A stretch of 64,000 bases of DNA from contig OOIN01000024.1 of assembly GCA_900323505.1 (NCBI GenBank), positions 248,001 to 312,000 of the forward strand, given 5' to 3'. This document shows positions 47,697-57,685 of this stretch, one piece after another. The first letter of the stretch is position 1. Each line of letters opens with the position of its first letter. Made by a program: the position numbers and the translations under genes. This DNA is from Ustilago trichophora. Lineage: Eukaryota; Basidiomycota; Ustilaginomycetes; Ustilaginales; Ustilaginaceae. Below the pieces are notes generated by a model. The model did not search any database. It was not told the DNA's origin and saw nothing but the letters and a program-made list of their open reading frames with translations.

Positions 47697-48320
47697 GGTG
47701 AAAGCGGTGGCTCGATGTACTCGAACAGGGAAAGGAGAGGTCTCAATTTCCGATCAAGCTGGAAAAATCGATGGCAGTTGCCAGTTCAAGAGCGAGTGTC
47801 AAAGTTGAGATCCTTGCAAAGTTTTGTACGATCACTCGATACAGAAGTGTCAGGTTGGTGCTGTCCGTCGCAATGGTCCAGTAAAGTATGGGTCGATCAG
47901 GACGAAGAGCAGGACATCCGAGTTGGCCTAGACGAGGGATGTTATTGGATTCTGGAGGAGGTGTCAGCAGGTGTATGCACGAGAAACGTGAGCGAATCGT
48001 GTCAAGTTTGACGATGAGAGAGAAGGATCAAAAGGTGATGTACTGTATATGGACGACCAAGAATGTCGAATGGGCGATGCAGAAAGGGATGGCAGAAGGA
48101 TGAAAGGGAAGATGAGGTTGAGATCGAAGAAGCAAAGAGTCGGAAAGTGTGGGTCCAAGTGCAGACGCAGACAAAACACGCTCTGTAACACTCTGACGAA
48201 ATTCGTCGATGGATTGCTGCTGCTGCTGGTGCTGTCAAGCGTGAATTGGTCATCGAGCACCAAATCACACGAACCTGACGCAACAGAGGCTCAGTTCTCC
48301 ACCAAATCTTCCTTTCTTTG

Positions 48321-48373
48321 TATTTTTTTCTTTTCTTTTTTTTTTTTTTTCTTTTTTTGTTTTTTGTTTTTTT
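48321..48373. repeat. T-rich tract
   Basis: 53 nt of mostly T with a few C and G, including one run of 17 T. It resembles the poly(T) tract in the HSP70/FAP1 divergent spacer. Confidence 0.85.
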
Positions 48374-48796
48374 GGAAGCCAGAATCGATAGAAAAAGCGA
48401 CAAAAAAGCAAAAGCTAGATCGAAGGATCGTGTGAGGTTGGCTTTTCGCATTTTCCATAACATGTCGCACGAGCTGGTCTAACAACATGCATTTTCATCC
48501 GGTGTCAAAGCGCATATGTATGCCAATTCAACGTTAATTGTGACGATTGATCTTGTTTCACTGCTTGAGATACAAGAACAATGGCCTCATATGGAGCTAG
48601 CCTCGGCACTTCCAAGGCCAGCTTTCGCCATCATCATGCTCTTCTTCATAGTCATCGGCGTGGCATTTGGGTTTTTTGAGGAGAGATGGTGAATTTTTTG
48701 ACGCGAGATCCAAGTGCGGAGAGGAAAAGAACAGGCACAAAAAGTCAAACAAAGTCGAAATTTCAAAGCCTTCTTGTTCCCCCACTTTTCTATTCA

Positions 48797-48823
48797 CCAT
48801 CATCATCATCATCATCATCACCA
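48797..48823. repeat. (ATC)n trinucleotide microsatellite
   Basis: About eight consecutive CAT/ATC units in a non-coding spacer. Confidence 0.85.
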
Positions 48824-49271
48824 TCAATACCACAACGACCACCGCTACTACCACCATCGGGTTCTTCTCTCCGAACTCACTTCGCATTGTAGTTTACCCG
48901 CAATCAGGCGCTGGCTCCCTCTAAACCTCGTCACGGCTCTACTCTTTGAGCCCTTGTTGCCCGTCACAAAACCCTCCGAAGAATCCCTCATTTGTTTCAA
49001 CTTTTATCTCAGACCTCCTCGGTTGCCTCTTGCGCTTACGAAAGGATCCCTCTGCCCCCGTTGCGCCCGGTATCCTTAACTCGCGAATCCATAGCATTTG
49101 CTCGCCCTTATCACAGCTCCAAGAGCAACGCAGACATGTGCCAACATCGTTGACGTCAGCTCGCCGGCTCATTCTCTCTCCCACCACGCCTCATCTTGCA
49201 TCGCCTATTGGCGTAGGCGCAACTTATATTTGCAAATCAACAATCACTCTTGCGATTAGCTTTCCTTTCCA

Positions 49272-51437
49272 ATGCCACACGAGCCACGATCACCTTTGAA
49301 CGGCACAATGACACAGCCGGGACCCCTTGCAGATGCCCTAGCGGCCACCTCGATCACAACAGACAATGCAACCCTCACTGTCCACGGGCCGTCATCCCTC
49401 AAGCCTACCAAGGCTTCGTTTGCATCAGCACTTCGATCTGGCCAATCTACAACGCCCTTGATTCTCTCCAAAGATGCTACATCGGCTCAGCCATCAACAC
49501 CTCCACCAGCTTCATCAGATGTCTCGGCTCCTGCGGTCCCAACCGTAGCTTCTCCCGCCGATGAGCTGGCTCCTGTGGACGAAACGATTCTGCAGGCTAT
49601 GCGCAAGCGCGACGATCGCATCTTTTTTAGCCAGTACGAGAATCAGATGGCCGCCTTCGTGCGTGATCCTTCCCGCTCTGAACTCGAGCTTGGTGCTATG
49701 AACGCCTATCAGCGTCTGCTCATTCACAGATGCGCCGACCAGTTCCAGCTTCAACACCAACTCGATCGCGCCACCCACTGCATCACCCTCTCCAAAACCT
49801 TCGCCACATCGCATCCCTCTGCGCTTCTCTCTCTCCGCGCTCGCGAGGTTCTGGTCCAGCGCGATGGTATCGACCCCGTCAACGCTCGTCCTGCCGTCAT
49901 CAGCCTTGCCACGCCAACTTCAACCCAAGCCAACCCAAGCTCGCCCAGTCCGTCGGCGTCCACCGCTTGCCTCTCTTCGCCCGCCCCGACCCAAGCTGCC
50001 ATTCTGTCGCCAGCCTCGGCGGCACCCAAAGCAGGCTTCAAGATCATGCGTCGAGATCCCTCAAACAGCCGCCAGTCTCGACTGCGTTCCACTGACAACG
50101 ACATCTCGGGCAGCAACAGCGATTCCGAAAAAGCTGCTGCCAAGGCACGCAAAGACATGACCCTCGAGGAAAGGGAAGCTTCATACAAGGCTGCGCGTGC
50201 CCGCATCTTTGGCGACCTCGCCACCAGCGGCTCCACCTCTCCCACCTCGTCCACGTCTCAGGTTGACCAGACCAAAGAAGCCGACCAGTCAAAGGAAGCC
50301 GCCACGTGCGCACCAAATCCAAAGCCATCGCCTACAAGCTCAGCCGCTTCCAGCCCCGTCGCTTCCATAACGGGCGGACGCTCAGGCTCAAAGAAAAAGG
50401 TTTCATCTTCCGCATCCTCAGTCGCCAGTCAAGACGGATCCACCCAACGCACACGTGGCAACGGTCGAGCCAAGGCAGCACTCAGCCATGACAGCGATAG
50501 CAACAACGATGACCTCGAGTTTTGTCGCAACCTGCCCATGTCTAGCAATTCCGCCTTTGGTGGACCACAACAATCCAGTCCGCTCGCTTTGCCGGGCCAC
50601 GTCCTCCAGGGCTACTTTCCCCCAACACACCCTTCGCATCTGCAGCAGTCGCATTCCAATCCTAACCTGCGTTCCAGAGCCCCCGTCTTTCACACGCAGG
50701 GTAGCAGCACACCCGCTTACTCGCAGGGCGGTGCGCTCAGGTATCCTGACATGGGCTTTCAACAGCAAACGCAGCACCAGCGTTCGTGGCCGCAGCCAGG
50801 TGATTCGTCCGAGACCGATGCATTCCCAGCCCTGTCCATTGCCAGCCAGAACGGTGTCAGTGGAGGCCGACAGACACAGCAGCAGAACAATGTTCGTAAC
50901 TCCCAAGCATCAGGCAGCGGAAACCGGTCACAATCTGCAGGACAGGAGCATCTCATGAATGGAGTAGGCGCTTGGGCACAGCAAACTTCCTCCTACGTGT
51001 ACAGCAATGCGCCACAGCGCCACCAGCAACAGCCACAGCACTACTCGCAATACCCGCCGCAGCAGCAGCAGCAATTCCAGCCCGGCGTTCACCCTTACCA
51101 GATGGGTCATCCTTCGCACGCACCCCATTTTACCCATCTTGGCCAAGGGCAACCCTTTGTTGGAACCAGAAGCGCGATCAGCAGCCGAGCCAGCTCCCAG
51201 CGCGGTGGCGCCGGTATGAACAATGCCAGAAGTGCCAGGGATGACGCCATGAGCGTGGCTTCCATCTCATCGGCTTCGTCGTCCAGGTCTGCGAGTTTTA
51301 GCGGCGTAAGTGCAGCAGGGAGCACCTCTCAGGTGGGCAATGCAAGCAACAAGGCAGGGAACGGGCCCATACCAGCCCTGTCGCATCCTTCTTTACCGGC
51401 TCGTCCGGCTTGGTTGTCATCCAACAACGCTGAGTAG
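49272..51437 (+). CDS. R3H-SUZ domain RNA-binding protein
   Basis: 721 aa. An R3H domain lies at about 101-190 (VDETILQAMRKRDDRIFFSQYE...YQRLLIHRCADQFQL), with the RxxxH signature in RLLIH. A SUZ-like segment follows at about 255-320 (FKIMRRDPSNSRQ...KDMTLEEREASYKAARARIFGD). The remaining 400 residues are Ser/Gln/Asn-rich with poly-Gln patches and no further folded domain. The R3H-SUZ pairing is that of ARPP21, R3HDM1/2 and insect Encore, which bind single-stranded mRNA and act in the cytoplasm. Start: ATG at 49272; a second Met at residue 13 is also possible. No intron is needed. A tRNA gene lies 244 bp downstream. Confidence 0.88.
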   Translation: MPHEPRSPLNGTMTQPGPLADALAATSITTDNATLTVHGPSSLKPTKASFASALRSGQSTTPLILSKDATSAQPSTPPPASSDVSAPAVPTVASPADELAPVDETILQAMRKRDDRIFFSQYENQMAAFVRDPSRSELELGAMNAYQRLLIHRCADQFQLQHQLDRATHCITLSKTFATSHPSALLSLRAREVLVQRDGIDPVNARPAVISLATPTSTQANPSSPSPSASTACLSSPAPTQAAILSPASAAPKAGFKIMRRDPSNSRQSRLRSTDNDISGSNSDSEKAAAKARKDMTLEEREASYKAARARIFGDLATSGSTSPTSSTSQVDQTKEADQSKEAATCAPNPKPSPTSSAASSPVASITGGRSGSKKKVSSSASSVASQDGSTQRTRGNGRAKAALSHDSDSNNDDLEFCRNLPMSSNSAFGGPQQSSPLALPGHVLQGYFPPTHPSHLQQSHSNPNLRSRAPVFHTQGSSTPAYSQGGALRYPDMGFQQQTQHQRSWPQPGDSSETDAFPALSIASQNGVSGGRQTQQQNNVRNSQASGSGNRSQSAGQEHLMNGVGAWAQQTSSYVYSNAPQRHQQQPQHYSQYPPQQQQQFQPGVHPYQMGHPSHAPHFTHLGQGQPFVGTRSAISSRASSQRGGAGMNNARSARDDAMSVASISSASSSRSASFSGVSAAGSTSQVGNASNKAGNGPIPALSHPSLPARPAWLSSNNAE

Positions 51438-51681
51438 GGGCAACGACAAGGATCAGCATTTCCAGGTTGTAGCCGCAACATCTAGACAAAAGCAAGACCA
51501 AAATAGGTCTCTCACCAAAAACATAATTCAGCAAATTTTATCTACCGTTTTTTTTTTACTTTCCAATGTGCCGTGAAAGAGTGGATCATGGGTCTGTCAT
51601 GGGTTAAACAAATTGCGGGTGCTAGCTGAAATCACTGTCTTGTTATATCTACGCATCAAGAACCTCTCCTTTCATCAATTA
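51438..51681. other. R3H-SUZ 3' flank
   Basis: This 244-bp AT-rich region with a T9 run near 51549 separates the protein gene from the tRNA. No further feature is seen. Confidence 0.35.
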
Positions 51682-51753
51682 GCCTCCTTAGCTCAGCGGT
51701 AGAGCACTTCACTAGTAATGAAGAGGTCAGTCGTTCGAGTCGGCTAGGAGGCA
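51682..51753 (+). tRNA. tRNA-Thr (anticodon AGT), no intron
   Basis: 72 nt that fold by hand into a full cloverleaf. The acceptor stem GCCTCCT pairs with AGGAGGC, with discriminator A. The D-arm is GCTC-AGCGGTA-GAGC. The anticodon stem CTTCA/TGAAG closes loop CTAGTAA, so the anticodon is AGT (Thr; A34 is normally edited to inosine). The variable loop is AGGTC. The T-arm is AGTCG-TTCGAGT-CGGCT, with a good B box. No anticodon-loop intron and no encoded CCA, as usual for eukaryotic tRNA genes. Confidence 0.96.
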
Positions 51754-51755
51754 TA

Positions 51756-51762
51756 TTTTTTT
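51756..51762 (+). terminator. RNA polymerase III terminator of tRNA-Thr
   Basis: A run of seven T begins three bases after the discriminator base, the usual Pol III stop signal. Confidence 0.85.
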
Positions 51763-52377
51763 GCGGTTATCTTTTCGCATTTTTTTGCTCGAATTTTGGT
51801 CCTCTTTTGGGTTGGTATTCTTTTCTGTCGCCAGAAAAAAATTGGGTGTTTAGCAATTTTACCTCTATCTTGCCACCTTTTCGTGTGTTGAATTGCTACT
51901 GTATTTCAAGGCGAGGCTCAAACAGATGGTAGAACGAGACACCTGACGTTGATATGACAGTACATGCTGAAGTATTCTTCATCTCCAGGTTGGCGGCTGA
52001 ATAAGGGTTGTTGGTGGTTGGGAGAAGTTTGAGCCTACAGTAACGTCACACGAAAAGGTCCGCGGATGTGAACGGCAAAATGTCCAAAAAGGGAGAGTGG
52101 CTGCATGCGCTTGGATCAAGCGATCGACGTGGTGCTTTGTGCATCTGGGACACGATGAACTCTGCTGCAGCCAGGACCCTGAGAATTGCATCAGCCGTGC
52201 AGAACGACATCTGATTCCGAAATCTTGTTGTTCAACTCCTCCTCTCAGTAGAGTATGCGTATCTGTGTGTCTTGCTTCTTCTTCCTCCTTTCCCACCTCC
52301 TTTTTCCGTCACCACCACCATTGCCATCAAAAGATTCCGTAGAGCTCTACACAAGGAACAAGAATTCGAAACAAACA
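51763..52377. promoter_or_regulatory. Spacer tRNA-Thr / GT8 gene
   Basis: 615 bp with several T runs near the tRNA. A lone ACAGTACATG lies at 51957-51966. An in-frame ATG at 52255 exists upstream of the GT8 start (52378). No other gene is visible. Confidence 0.4.
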
Positions 52378-53418
52378 ATGTCGATCGGCGAAAAAGAAAA
52401 CAACCCCAATTCTTGCGCTTGGGCCACCTTGCTCACCTCGGAGCACCTTTTACCGGGTTTAGTGGTATTCGCCCACTCACTTTTGGTCGAACATGCATCT
52501 CAATACCCACTGGTCATCATGGCCACCTCGAAACTTAGCTCCCGAGCCCGCATGATCTTGTCCAAAATGCTTCCCTCCGGCAAGGTAGTGATTCGAGATA
52601 TCGAGCCCATTTACCCGGCTAGTGTTGCAACAGGATTGGCGTATGCCCGATTCAACGAGGTCTGGACCAAACTTCGCGCCTTTGAGCTGGTCGAATACCA
52701 AAGAGTTGCTTTGGTAGATAGCGACATGCTGGTGAGGAAGAATATGGACGAACTCTTCACCGATCCTTATGTGTTTGGTGCCAAGAAGGCCGAGGGGGAG
52801 GAATGGATTGGTGCTAGCTGGGCATGCACTTGCAATCCGAACAAGATCAACACTTACCCAGCTGAATGGGTCCCTGAAAATTGCGGCTTTACGGGACAAT
52901 TTCTTCCCGCTGCTTCGTCTTCCGCTACTGTTCCTCAACCAGACGCGTCCACCCCACGACCTGGTAAACTCATCAACAGCGGTCTTGTCATCCTCACTCC
53001 TTCTTCAAGCACAATGGACGAGATGATCGAATGTATCAACACCGACCCACGAATTCCAGAATACAGGTTTCCCGATCAGGACTTCCTCGCAGACTTCTTC
53101 TCCACCACCACCCGTCACATCAGATATCTGCCGTACAAATACAATGCACTCAAGAAGCTCAAGTTGGTCCACCCAAACATTTGGGAGGATGCAGAGGCGA
53201 CAAATATCCACTACATCTTGGATAAACCATGGACCCTGGGAAGGCCCGGTGGCAACGCGAATCCGGAGGGAAAGGATGCAGATGCAGAAATTCACGGATG
53301 GTGGTGGACTACGTTTGACGCTGTGAAGCGAGCAAATGATGAGACGAAGAAAGGGGCGCTTAGGTTAAGTGGCGTTGATTGGAAGGACTGCGTGGAGAAG
53401 TATATGACGCTGGACTAA
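52378..53418 (+). CDS. Family 8 glycosyltransferase (galactinol synthase/glycogenin-like)
   Basis: A 346-aa GT8 enzyme. The N-terminal Rossmann-like part begins CAWATLLTSEHLLPGLVVFAHSL. The metal/nucleotide-sugar motif DSD is at 114-116 (RVALVDSDMLVRKNMDELF). Later marks are PGKLINSGLVILTPSS, FPDQDFLADFF, YLPYKYNALKKL and the C-terminal IHYILDKPW, the HxxGxxKPW-like end of GT8 proteins. No signal peptide or membrane segment is evident, so a cytosolic enzyme transferring a sugar from UDP-sugar is likely. The acceptor (inositol, protein or glycan) cannot be told. An in-frame ATG 41 codons upstream (52255) would add a Cys/Phe/Pro-rich leader; MSIGEKENN at 52378 is preferred because it directly precedes the conserved fold. 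The gene is convergent with the acyl-CoA dehydrogenase, 153 bp away. Confidence 0.88.
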   Translation: MSIGEKENNPNSCAWATLLTSEHLLPGLVVFAHSLLVEHASQYPLVIMATSKLSSRARMILSKMLPSGKVVIRDIEPIYPASVATGLAYARFNEVWTKLRAFELVEYQRVALVDSDMLVRKNMDELFTDPYVFGAKKAEGEEWIGASWACTCNPNKINTYPAEWVPENCGFTGQFLPAASSSATVPQPDASTPRPGKLINSGLVILTPSSSTMDEMIECINTDPRIPEYRFPDQDFLADFFSTTTRHIRYLPYKYNALKKLKLVHPNIWEDAEATNIHYILDKPWTLGRPGGNANPEGKDADAEIHGWWWTTFDAVKRANDETKKGALRLSGVDWKDCVEKYMTLD

Positions 53419-53571
53419 ATCTCACAAGATTACAGGATAGGGACTCGTTCTGTTGTTGCTCCATCTTGACACACCATGCCGAAAGAACAATCGATTGTCA
53501 TTGATTTCCAACTTGAAGGACGTAGTGCGATACGGACAAGCTGAGAATGAGTACATCTGAGTTCGATTTGC

Positions 53572-54903
53572 CTAGAACTTGCTCTGAGGACCCACCAGCT
53601 TGAGCTGCTGACGGACACCGAGATCAATCATAACGTCCTCACTTCCACCGGGTACAGTAAGCGCCTTGACCTCCCTGTAGATGCGCTCAATACGTTCACC
53701 CGTACCGCCTTTGGTGAGACCCATACCTCCCAACAGATGCACCGATTCGCGCACCACATGATCCAGCACGATACCGGCATGAGCCTTAAGCAGAGCGCAC
53801 GTTCCACCGGTCAGCACGTTGCTCTCGGCAATGGTCAAGTTGAGCTGTTGAAAGACGATGCTCTCCACCCAAGCTTGGAGGGCTTCCACCTCTCGAGCCA
53901 TGTGACCAATCTTGTGTCGAACGACGGGTTGTTCAATGAGCTTCTTGCCAAACACCTCGCGACGGCGGGTATGGGCGATGGTGTCCTCCATGCAGACTCG
54001 AGCATAGCGCAGGGCGGTGTAGGCAATCGTCATACGCTCGTGGTTAAAGTTGAAGAAGACGAGCTTCAATCCTTCACCCTCTTTACCGATCAGGTTCTCG
54101 GCGGGGACCTTGACATCGTCAAACTCGACAATGGTCGTACCCGAAGCACCGCCGGCAAGCATCTTCATCTGCTTAGTGGTGACACCAGGACCCCTCTCGA
54201 TGAGCAGGAGCGAGATACCTGCACTCTCGCCAGGCTTGCCAGAGGTACGAACGGCAGTGGTGAACCAGTCGGCGTAGATTCCATTGGTGATCCACTTTTT
54301 GCTACCGTTGACGAGGTAGTACTTTTTACCGTTCTCCTCGATCAGTCTAGCCTCGGTGCTGAGGTTGGCAACGTTGCTACCAGCCAAAGGCTCGGTGATG
54401 GCAAGACAGATCCTCTTTTTGCCAGAGAAGATCTGCGGCAGCCACTTCTGCTTCTGCTGCTCAGATCCAAAGTTGAGCACGGGACCGCTGCCGTAAGTGA
54501 GTCCTCCAACCATTCCCATCAACGCCGAGCTGGCACTGCGGTTGAGCTCGTCCCAGAGAATGTAATCGTGAATGTTGTTCCACTCTTCCATCTTGACGCC
54601 TCCTGGAAGTTGAACACCGGCACTCTGTGCGATCTTGGCGATCTTGGGATCAACATGGACTCCGGTGGCGAAAGCAAAGAGAACGCCATCCTTGGCAGCA
54701 CGCTGGTACGATTCGTCGTCAAAGAGAATGCCAGCCTCGTCGTACTTTGCACACATCTTGATGAGGACCTCGTCACACCAGGCACGGCACCATTCGCGAA
54801 GTTGGATATGCGAGGGAGAAGTAAAGATGGAGGAGGGGAGGCCTTGAATCCATGGCGCCTCGGAAAAGGGCACGGTGGGCTTGGTGAGTTTGGCTTGCGA
54901 CAT
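53572..54903 (-). CDS. Acyl-CoA dehydrogenase with C-terminal SKF (probable peroxisomal)
   Basis: A 443-aa FAD-dependent acyl-CoA dehydrogenase. Signatures are CLAITEPLAGSNVANLSTEA (FAD/substrate loop), KKWITNGIYADWF, RREVFGKKLIEQPVVRHKIG and the C-terminal GGMGLTKGG...ERIYREVKALTVPGGSEDVM. The Glu position used by short- and medium-chain enzymes (YEGTSE) is replaced by VPGGSE. A Glu in NHERMTIAY sits where isovaleryl- and long-chain enzymes carry their catalytic base. The last residues are PQSKF. SKF is a working PTS1 in yeast catalase A, so peroxisomal import is likely, and no mitochondrial leader is present after the chosen start (MSQAKLTKP at 54903). An in-frame ATG farther upstream was not used because the added stretch is not family-like. 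Substrate chain length is unknown. Confidence 0.9.
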   Translation of the reverse strand: MSQAKLTKPTVPFSEAPWIQGLPSSIFTSPSHIQLREWCRAWCDEVLIKMCAKYDEAGILFDDESYQRAAKDGVLFAFATGVHVDPKIAKIAQSAGVQLPGGVKMEEWNNIHDYILWDELNRSASSALMGMVGGLTYGSGPVLNFGSEQQKQKWLPQIFSGKKRICLAITEPLAGSNVANLSTEARLIEENGKKYYLVNGSKKWITNGIYADWFTTAVRTSGKPGESAGISLLLIERGPGVTTKQMKMLAGGASGTTIVEFDDVKVPAENLIGKEGEGLKLVFFNFNHERMTIAYTALRYARVCMEDTIAHTRRREVFGKKLIEQPVVRHKIGHMAREVEALQAWVESIVFQQLNLTIAESNVLTGGTCALLKAHAGIVLDHVVRESVHLLGGMGLTKGGTGERIERIYREVKALTVPGGSEDVMIDLGVRQQLKLVGPQSKF

Positions 54904-55500
54904 GGTTGCGTGTATGGGTCGGGGGAGAAGGATGATGGTGGTGGTAGGAGTGTATGCGAGGCGAAGGGAGTCCTTCTGATAAGTAAATGATTGTGGGGCT
55001 ATCACTCGAGGTCCTTTTGTAGCGTGTCAAAAAGAGGGGACGTGCGAGAAAGCAAAGAATGCGGGGAAAGCGTGAAGAAGATTGTTATGGTGCATTCGCA
55101 GGTGATGGTTTCAGATTGTAGGTTCCAGTACAACAGAGAAAGAGCACGGAACCCTTGGTCCAAGTATACCCGACCTTGCGCTTACGGGTCGGGCCATATC
55201 AAGGAAAGTGCCATCTAAGAAATGCTTACAGTACAGTACTGTACATGCCGAACACACCAAGTTCAGCTTTCAGGATTCGGGCGCGGAACGCATCCGACTG
55301 CCGGTGCCAAAATGAATAGGTAAATAGCAGGCTGTGTCGATGTAACATTCTTTCACAAAAAAATCAATGACGCGGATCGCGGAATTCGGATACTGTACCT
55401 TGTCATGCAGCTCCACACATTTCATCTTGATGCTCAATCCCAGCTCACCTTTTGGTGTTCCTTGTACCATCTCTCATCGGTCAAGTGGCGCTTGCACAAG
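54904..55500. promoter_or_regulatory. Divergent promoter acyl-CoA dehydrogenase / PRP28
   Basis: 597 bp between divergent genes. A strong CAGTA/TACTG palindromic element lies at 55227-55247, near the middle, and a single TACTGTACC at 55391-55399 is about 100 nt before PRP28. Confidence 0.5.
55227..55247. repeat. CAGTA/TACTG palindromic intergenic element
   Basis: Bases 55231-55244 read GTACAGTACTGTAC, a perfect 14-bp palindrome, preceded by another TACA and followed by ATG. The centre is inverted relative to the 5576 element (AGTACT instead of TGTACA). Confidence 0.7.
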
Positions 55501-57548
55501 ATGTCAAAAACACCGCTCTCGATAGCAGAAATCCTCGAGAAGCAAAAAGCCGAATCCGCTCTCAAACCACGTTTCCTTTCCAAAGCCGAGCGCCTGGCCA
55601 AAGCACAGCGCGAAAAGGAAGAGGAAGAACGAAAACGAGCGCAAAAGCAGGAACAAGACCAGAAACAAAGGATCGAGCTCGAGAAGCAAGCTCAATCCGT
55701 CGCTTCATCCTCAAGACATCCGGCCAGACCGTCGGGTCGGGAGAACGGCGATAGATACCGTTACGATGACGGCGAGCTAGACTACGGGAGCGCTGATGCC
55801 AAATCTGACGATCGCAGGAGGAGACGGGGCATGGATGTGAGGAGGAGAGATCACCCCGCAAACGGTCGATCAGCGGCAAACGGCCAAGAGCAGAATGGTG
55901 CGCAGGAAGCTGCGGCTGATGCAAGCTCTGCACCTCTGACAGAATCCGAACAAGCCTCCATCCGACGCAGATACCTGGGTCTCAAAGACGAGAAGAAGAA
56001 GCCAAAGCGCAAGCCAACCGATAAAAAGTTTGTCTTTGACTGGGGTGAAGAAGACGATACCGCTACCGATTCTCTTGCCGTCCAGATTCAGCCCGCTCCC
56101 TCTTCCTCCACCAACTCTGCTACACCTTCCACGCGCTACGATCCCCTCGACAAGCGCTTCGACGACAAGCATTGGAGCGAAAAAACCCTGGAACAGATGA
56201 AAGAGCGCGACTGGCGTATCTTCCGAGAAGATTTCGGCATCTCTGCCCGCGGTAGCAACATTCCCAAACCGCTCCGATCCTGGCGCGAGTCTTCGATCCC
56301 CGCATCCATCTTGAGCACCATCGAGGAAGTTGGGTATAAAGAACCGTCCCCCATCCAGCGACAAGCTATCCCGATTGGATTGCAGAATCGAGATCTCATC
56401 GGTATTGCAGAGACTGGCTCCGGTAAGACTGCCTCCTTCCTCATCCCCTCCTTGCGTACATTTCCAAGCTGCCCAAGCTGGACGAGCATACCAAAGCTCT
56501 CGGTCCACAAGCTTTGATCTTGGTCCCCACACGAGAGTTGGCGCAGCAGATCGAGACGGAAACCAACAAGTTTGCTGGCCGTCTCGGTTTGGGATGTGTG
56601 AGTATCGTTGGAGGCCGGGATATGAATGATCAAGCATATGCGCTTCGCGATGGAGCTGAGATCGTCATTGCTACACCAGGACGATTGAAGGACTGTATCG
56701 AACGACACGTTCTCGTTCTCTCCCAATGCACGTACGTGGTCATGGACGAAGCGGATAAGATGGTGGATATGGGCTTTGAGCCTCAGGTCAACTTTATCTT
56801 GGACTCTTTGCCTGTCTCCAACTTGAAGCCCGATTCCGAGCTCGCCGAGAAACCCGAGAACACCGTCGGCAGGTATCGCGTCACCATGCTCTACTCTGCC
56901 ACCATGCCACCTTCCGTCGAACGCATGGCGCGAGTCTATCTCCGTCGTCCAGCCACCATCACCATCGGCGACGCCGGTCAAGCAGTAGCCTCCGTTGAGC
57001 AAATCGTCGAATTCATCCCATCCGAAGAAGCCCGTCGTTCCCGTCTCATCTCTATCCTCCAACGCTCCCCCCACCTCGTCCCCATCATCGTCTTTGTCAA
57101 CCAGAAAAAAGCCGCCGACTCCCTTGGCAATTACCTCATCCGCCATGGATTCTACATTTCCACCTTACACTCTGGCAAATCTCAAGAACTTCGTGAAGAA
57201 GCTCTCGCCCAACTGCGCAATGGTATCACCCAAATCCTCGTTGCCACCGATTTAGCAGGAAGAGGTATCGACGTTCCAAATGTCGGTCTAGTGGTAAACT
57301 TTGCAATGCCAAACAATATCGAGGCTTACATTCATAGAATCGGTCGAACGGGTAGAGCTGGCAAAAAGGGTACAGCCATCACGTTTTTGGATCAAGCAGA
57401 TGCCGATTTGTTCTACGATTTAAAGATGGAATTGACAAAAAGTAAGTTGAGTAGCGTGCCGCAACAGCTGGCACGACACCCCTTGGCTCAGCATAAACCT
57501 GTCAAAGACGCTGGCAAGAGAAAACGCGACAGAGAGGACGAAGGGTAG
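55501..57548 (+). CDS. PRP28: Pre-mRNA splicing DEAD-box helicase PRP28, reading frame broken at about 56446
   Basis: A DEAD-box helicase that exchanges U1 for U6 at the 5' splice site. The charged N-terminus ([12 protein letters not shown]...[14 protein letters not shown], then [13 protein letters not shown] and [16 protein letters not shown]) is specific to PRP28/DDX23. Helicase motifs are Q ([13 protein letters not shown]), I (AETGSGKT), Ia ([10 protein letters not shown]), GG (VGGRD), Ib (TPGRLKD), II (DEAD), III (SAT), V ([13 protein letters not shown]) and VI ([10 protein letters not shown]). The protein is encoded in two frames. The first runs through FLIP (codons ending at 56448) and the second resumes with [11 protein letters not shown] from 56448. 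One base is missing in the CCCC run 56445-56448; no residues seem lost. Total about 682 aa. PRP28 is essential, so a sequencing or assembly error is the likeliest cause. Confidence 0.9.
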
Positions 57549-57685
57549 AGACCTTCAACCCCGCAACAACAGACCGCACTGTACTGTAAACCTATTTGCA
57601 AAATCACCATCGTTGCATTTCAACCACAATCCATCTCTTGTCTGTGTGACTAGCGTCGACTTCGAGCAATGAGTAGGGGAATTGG

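Larger units (their letters stand above)
47697..49271. promoter_or_regulatory. Divergent promoter UBP3 / R3H-SUZ gene with T-rich tract
   Basis: 1.58 kb between divergent genes. It contains a 50-nt T-rich tract (48321-48373), GTACTGTATATG (48040-48051) and an ATC/CAT trinucleotide run (48797-48823). ORFs across the T-rich part give only poly-Phe or poly-Lys and were rejected. A CTC-rich stretch near 48940-49070 probably belongs to the 5' UTR of the R3H-SUZ gene. Confidence 0.5.

Noticed and set aside
48002..48463. 153-codon minus-strand ORF over the T-rich tract
   Set aside because: Lysine runs come from the T-rich tract; the rest lacks coding character and sits in the UBP3/R3H-SUZ spacer.
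53737..54990. 417-codon ORF antisense to the acyl-CoA dehydrogenase
   Set aside because: It mirrors the sense gene's codon bias; no domain is present and the sense gene is unmistakable.
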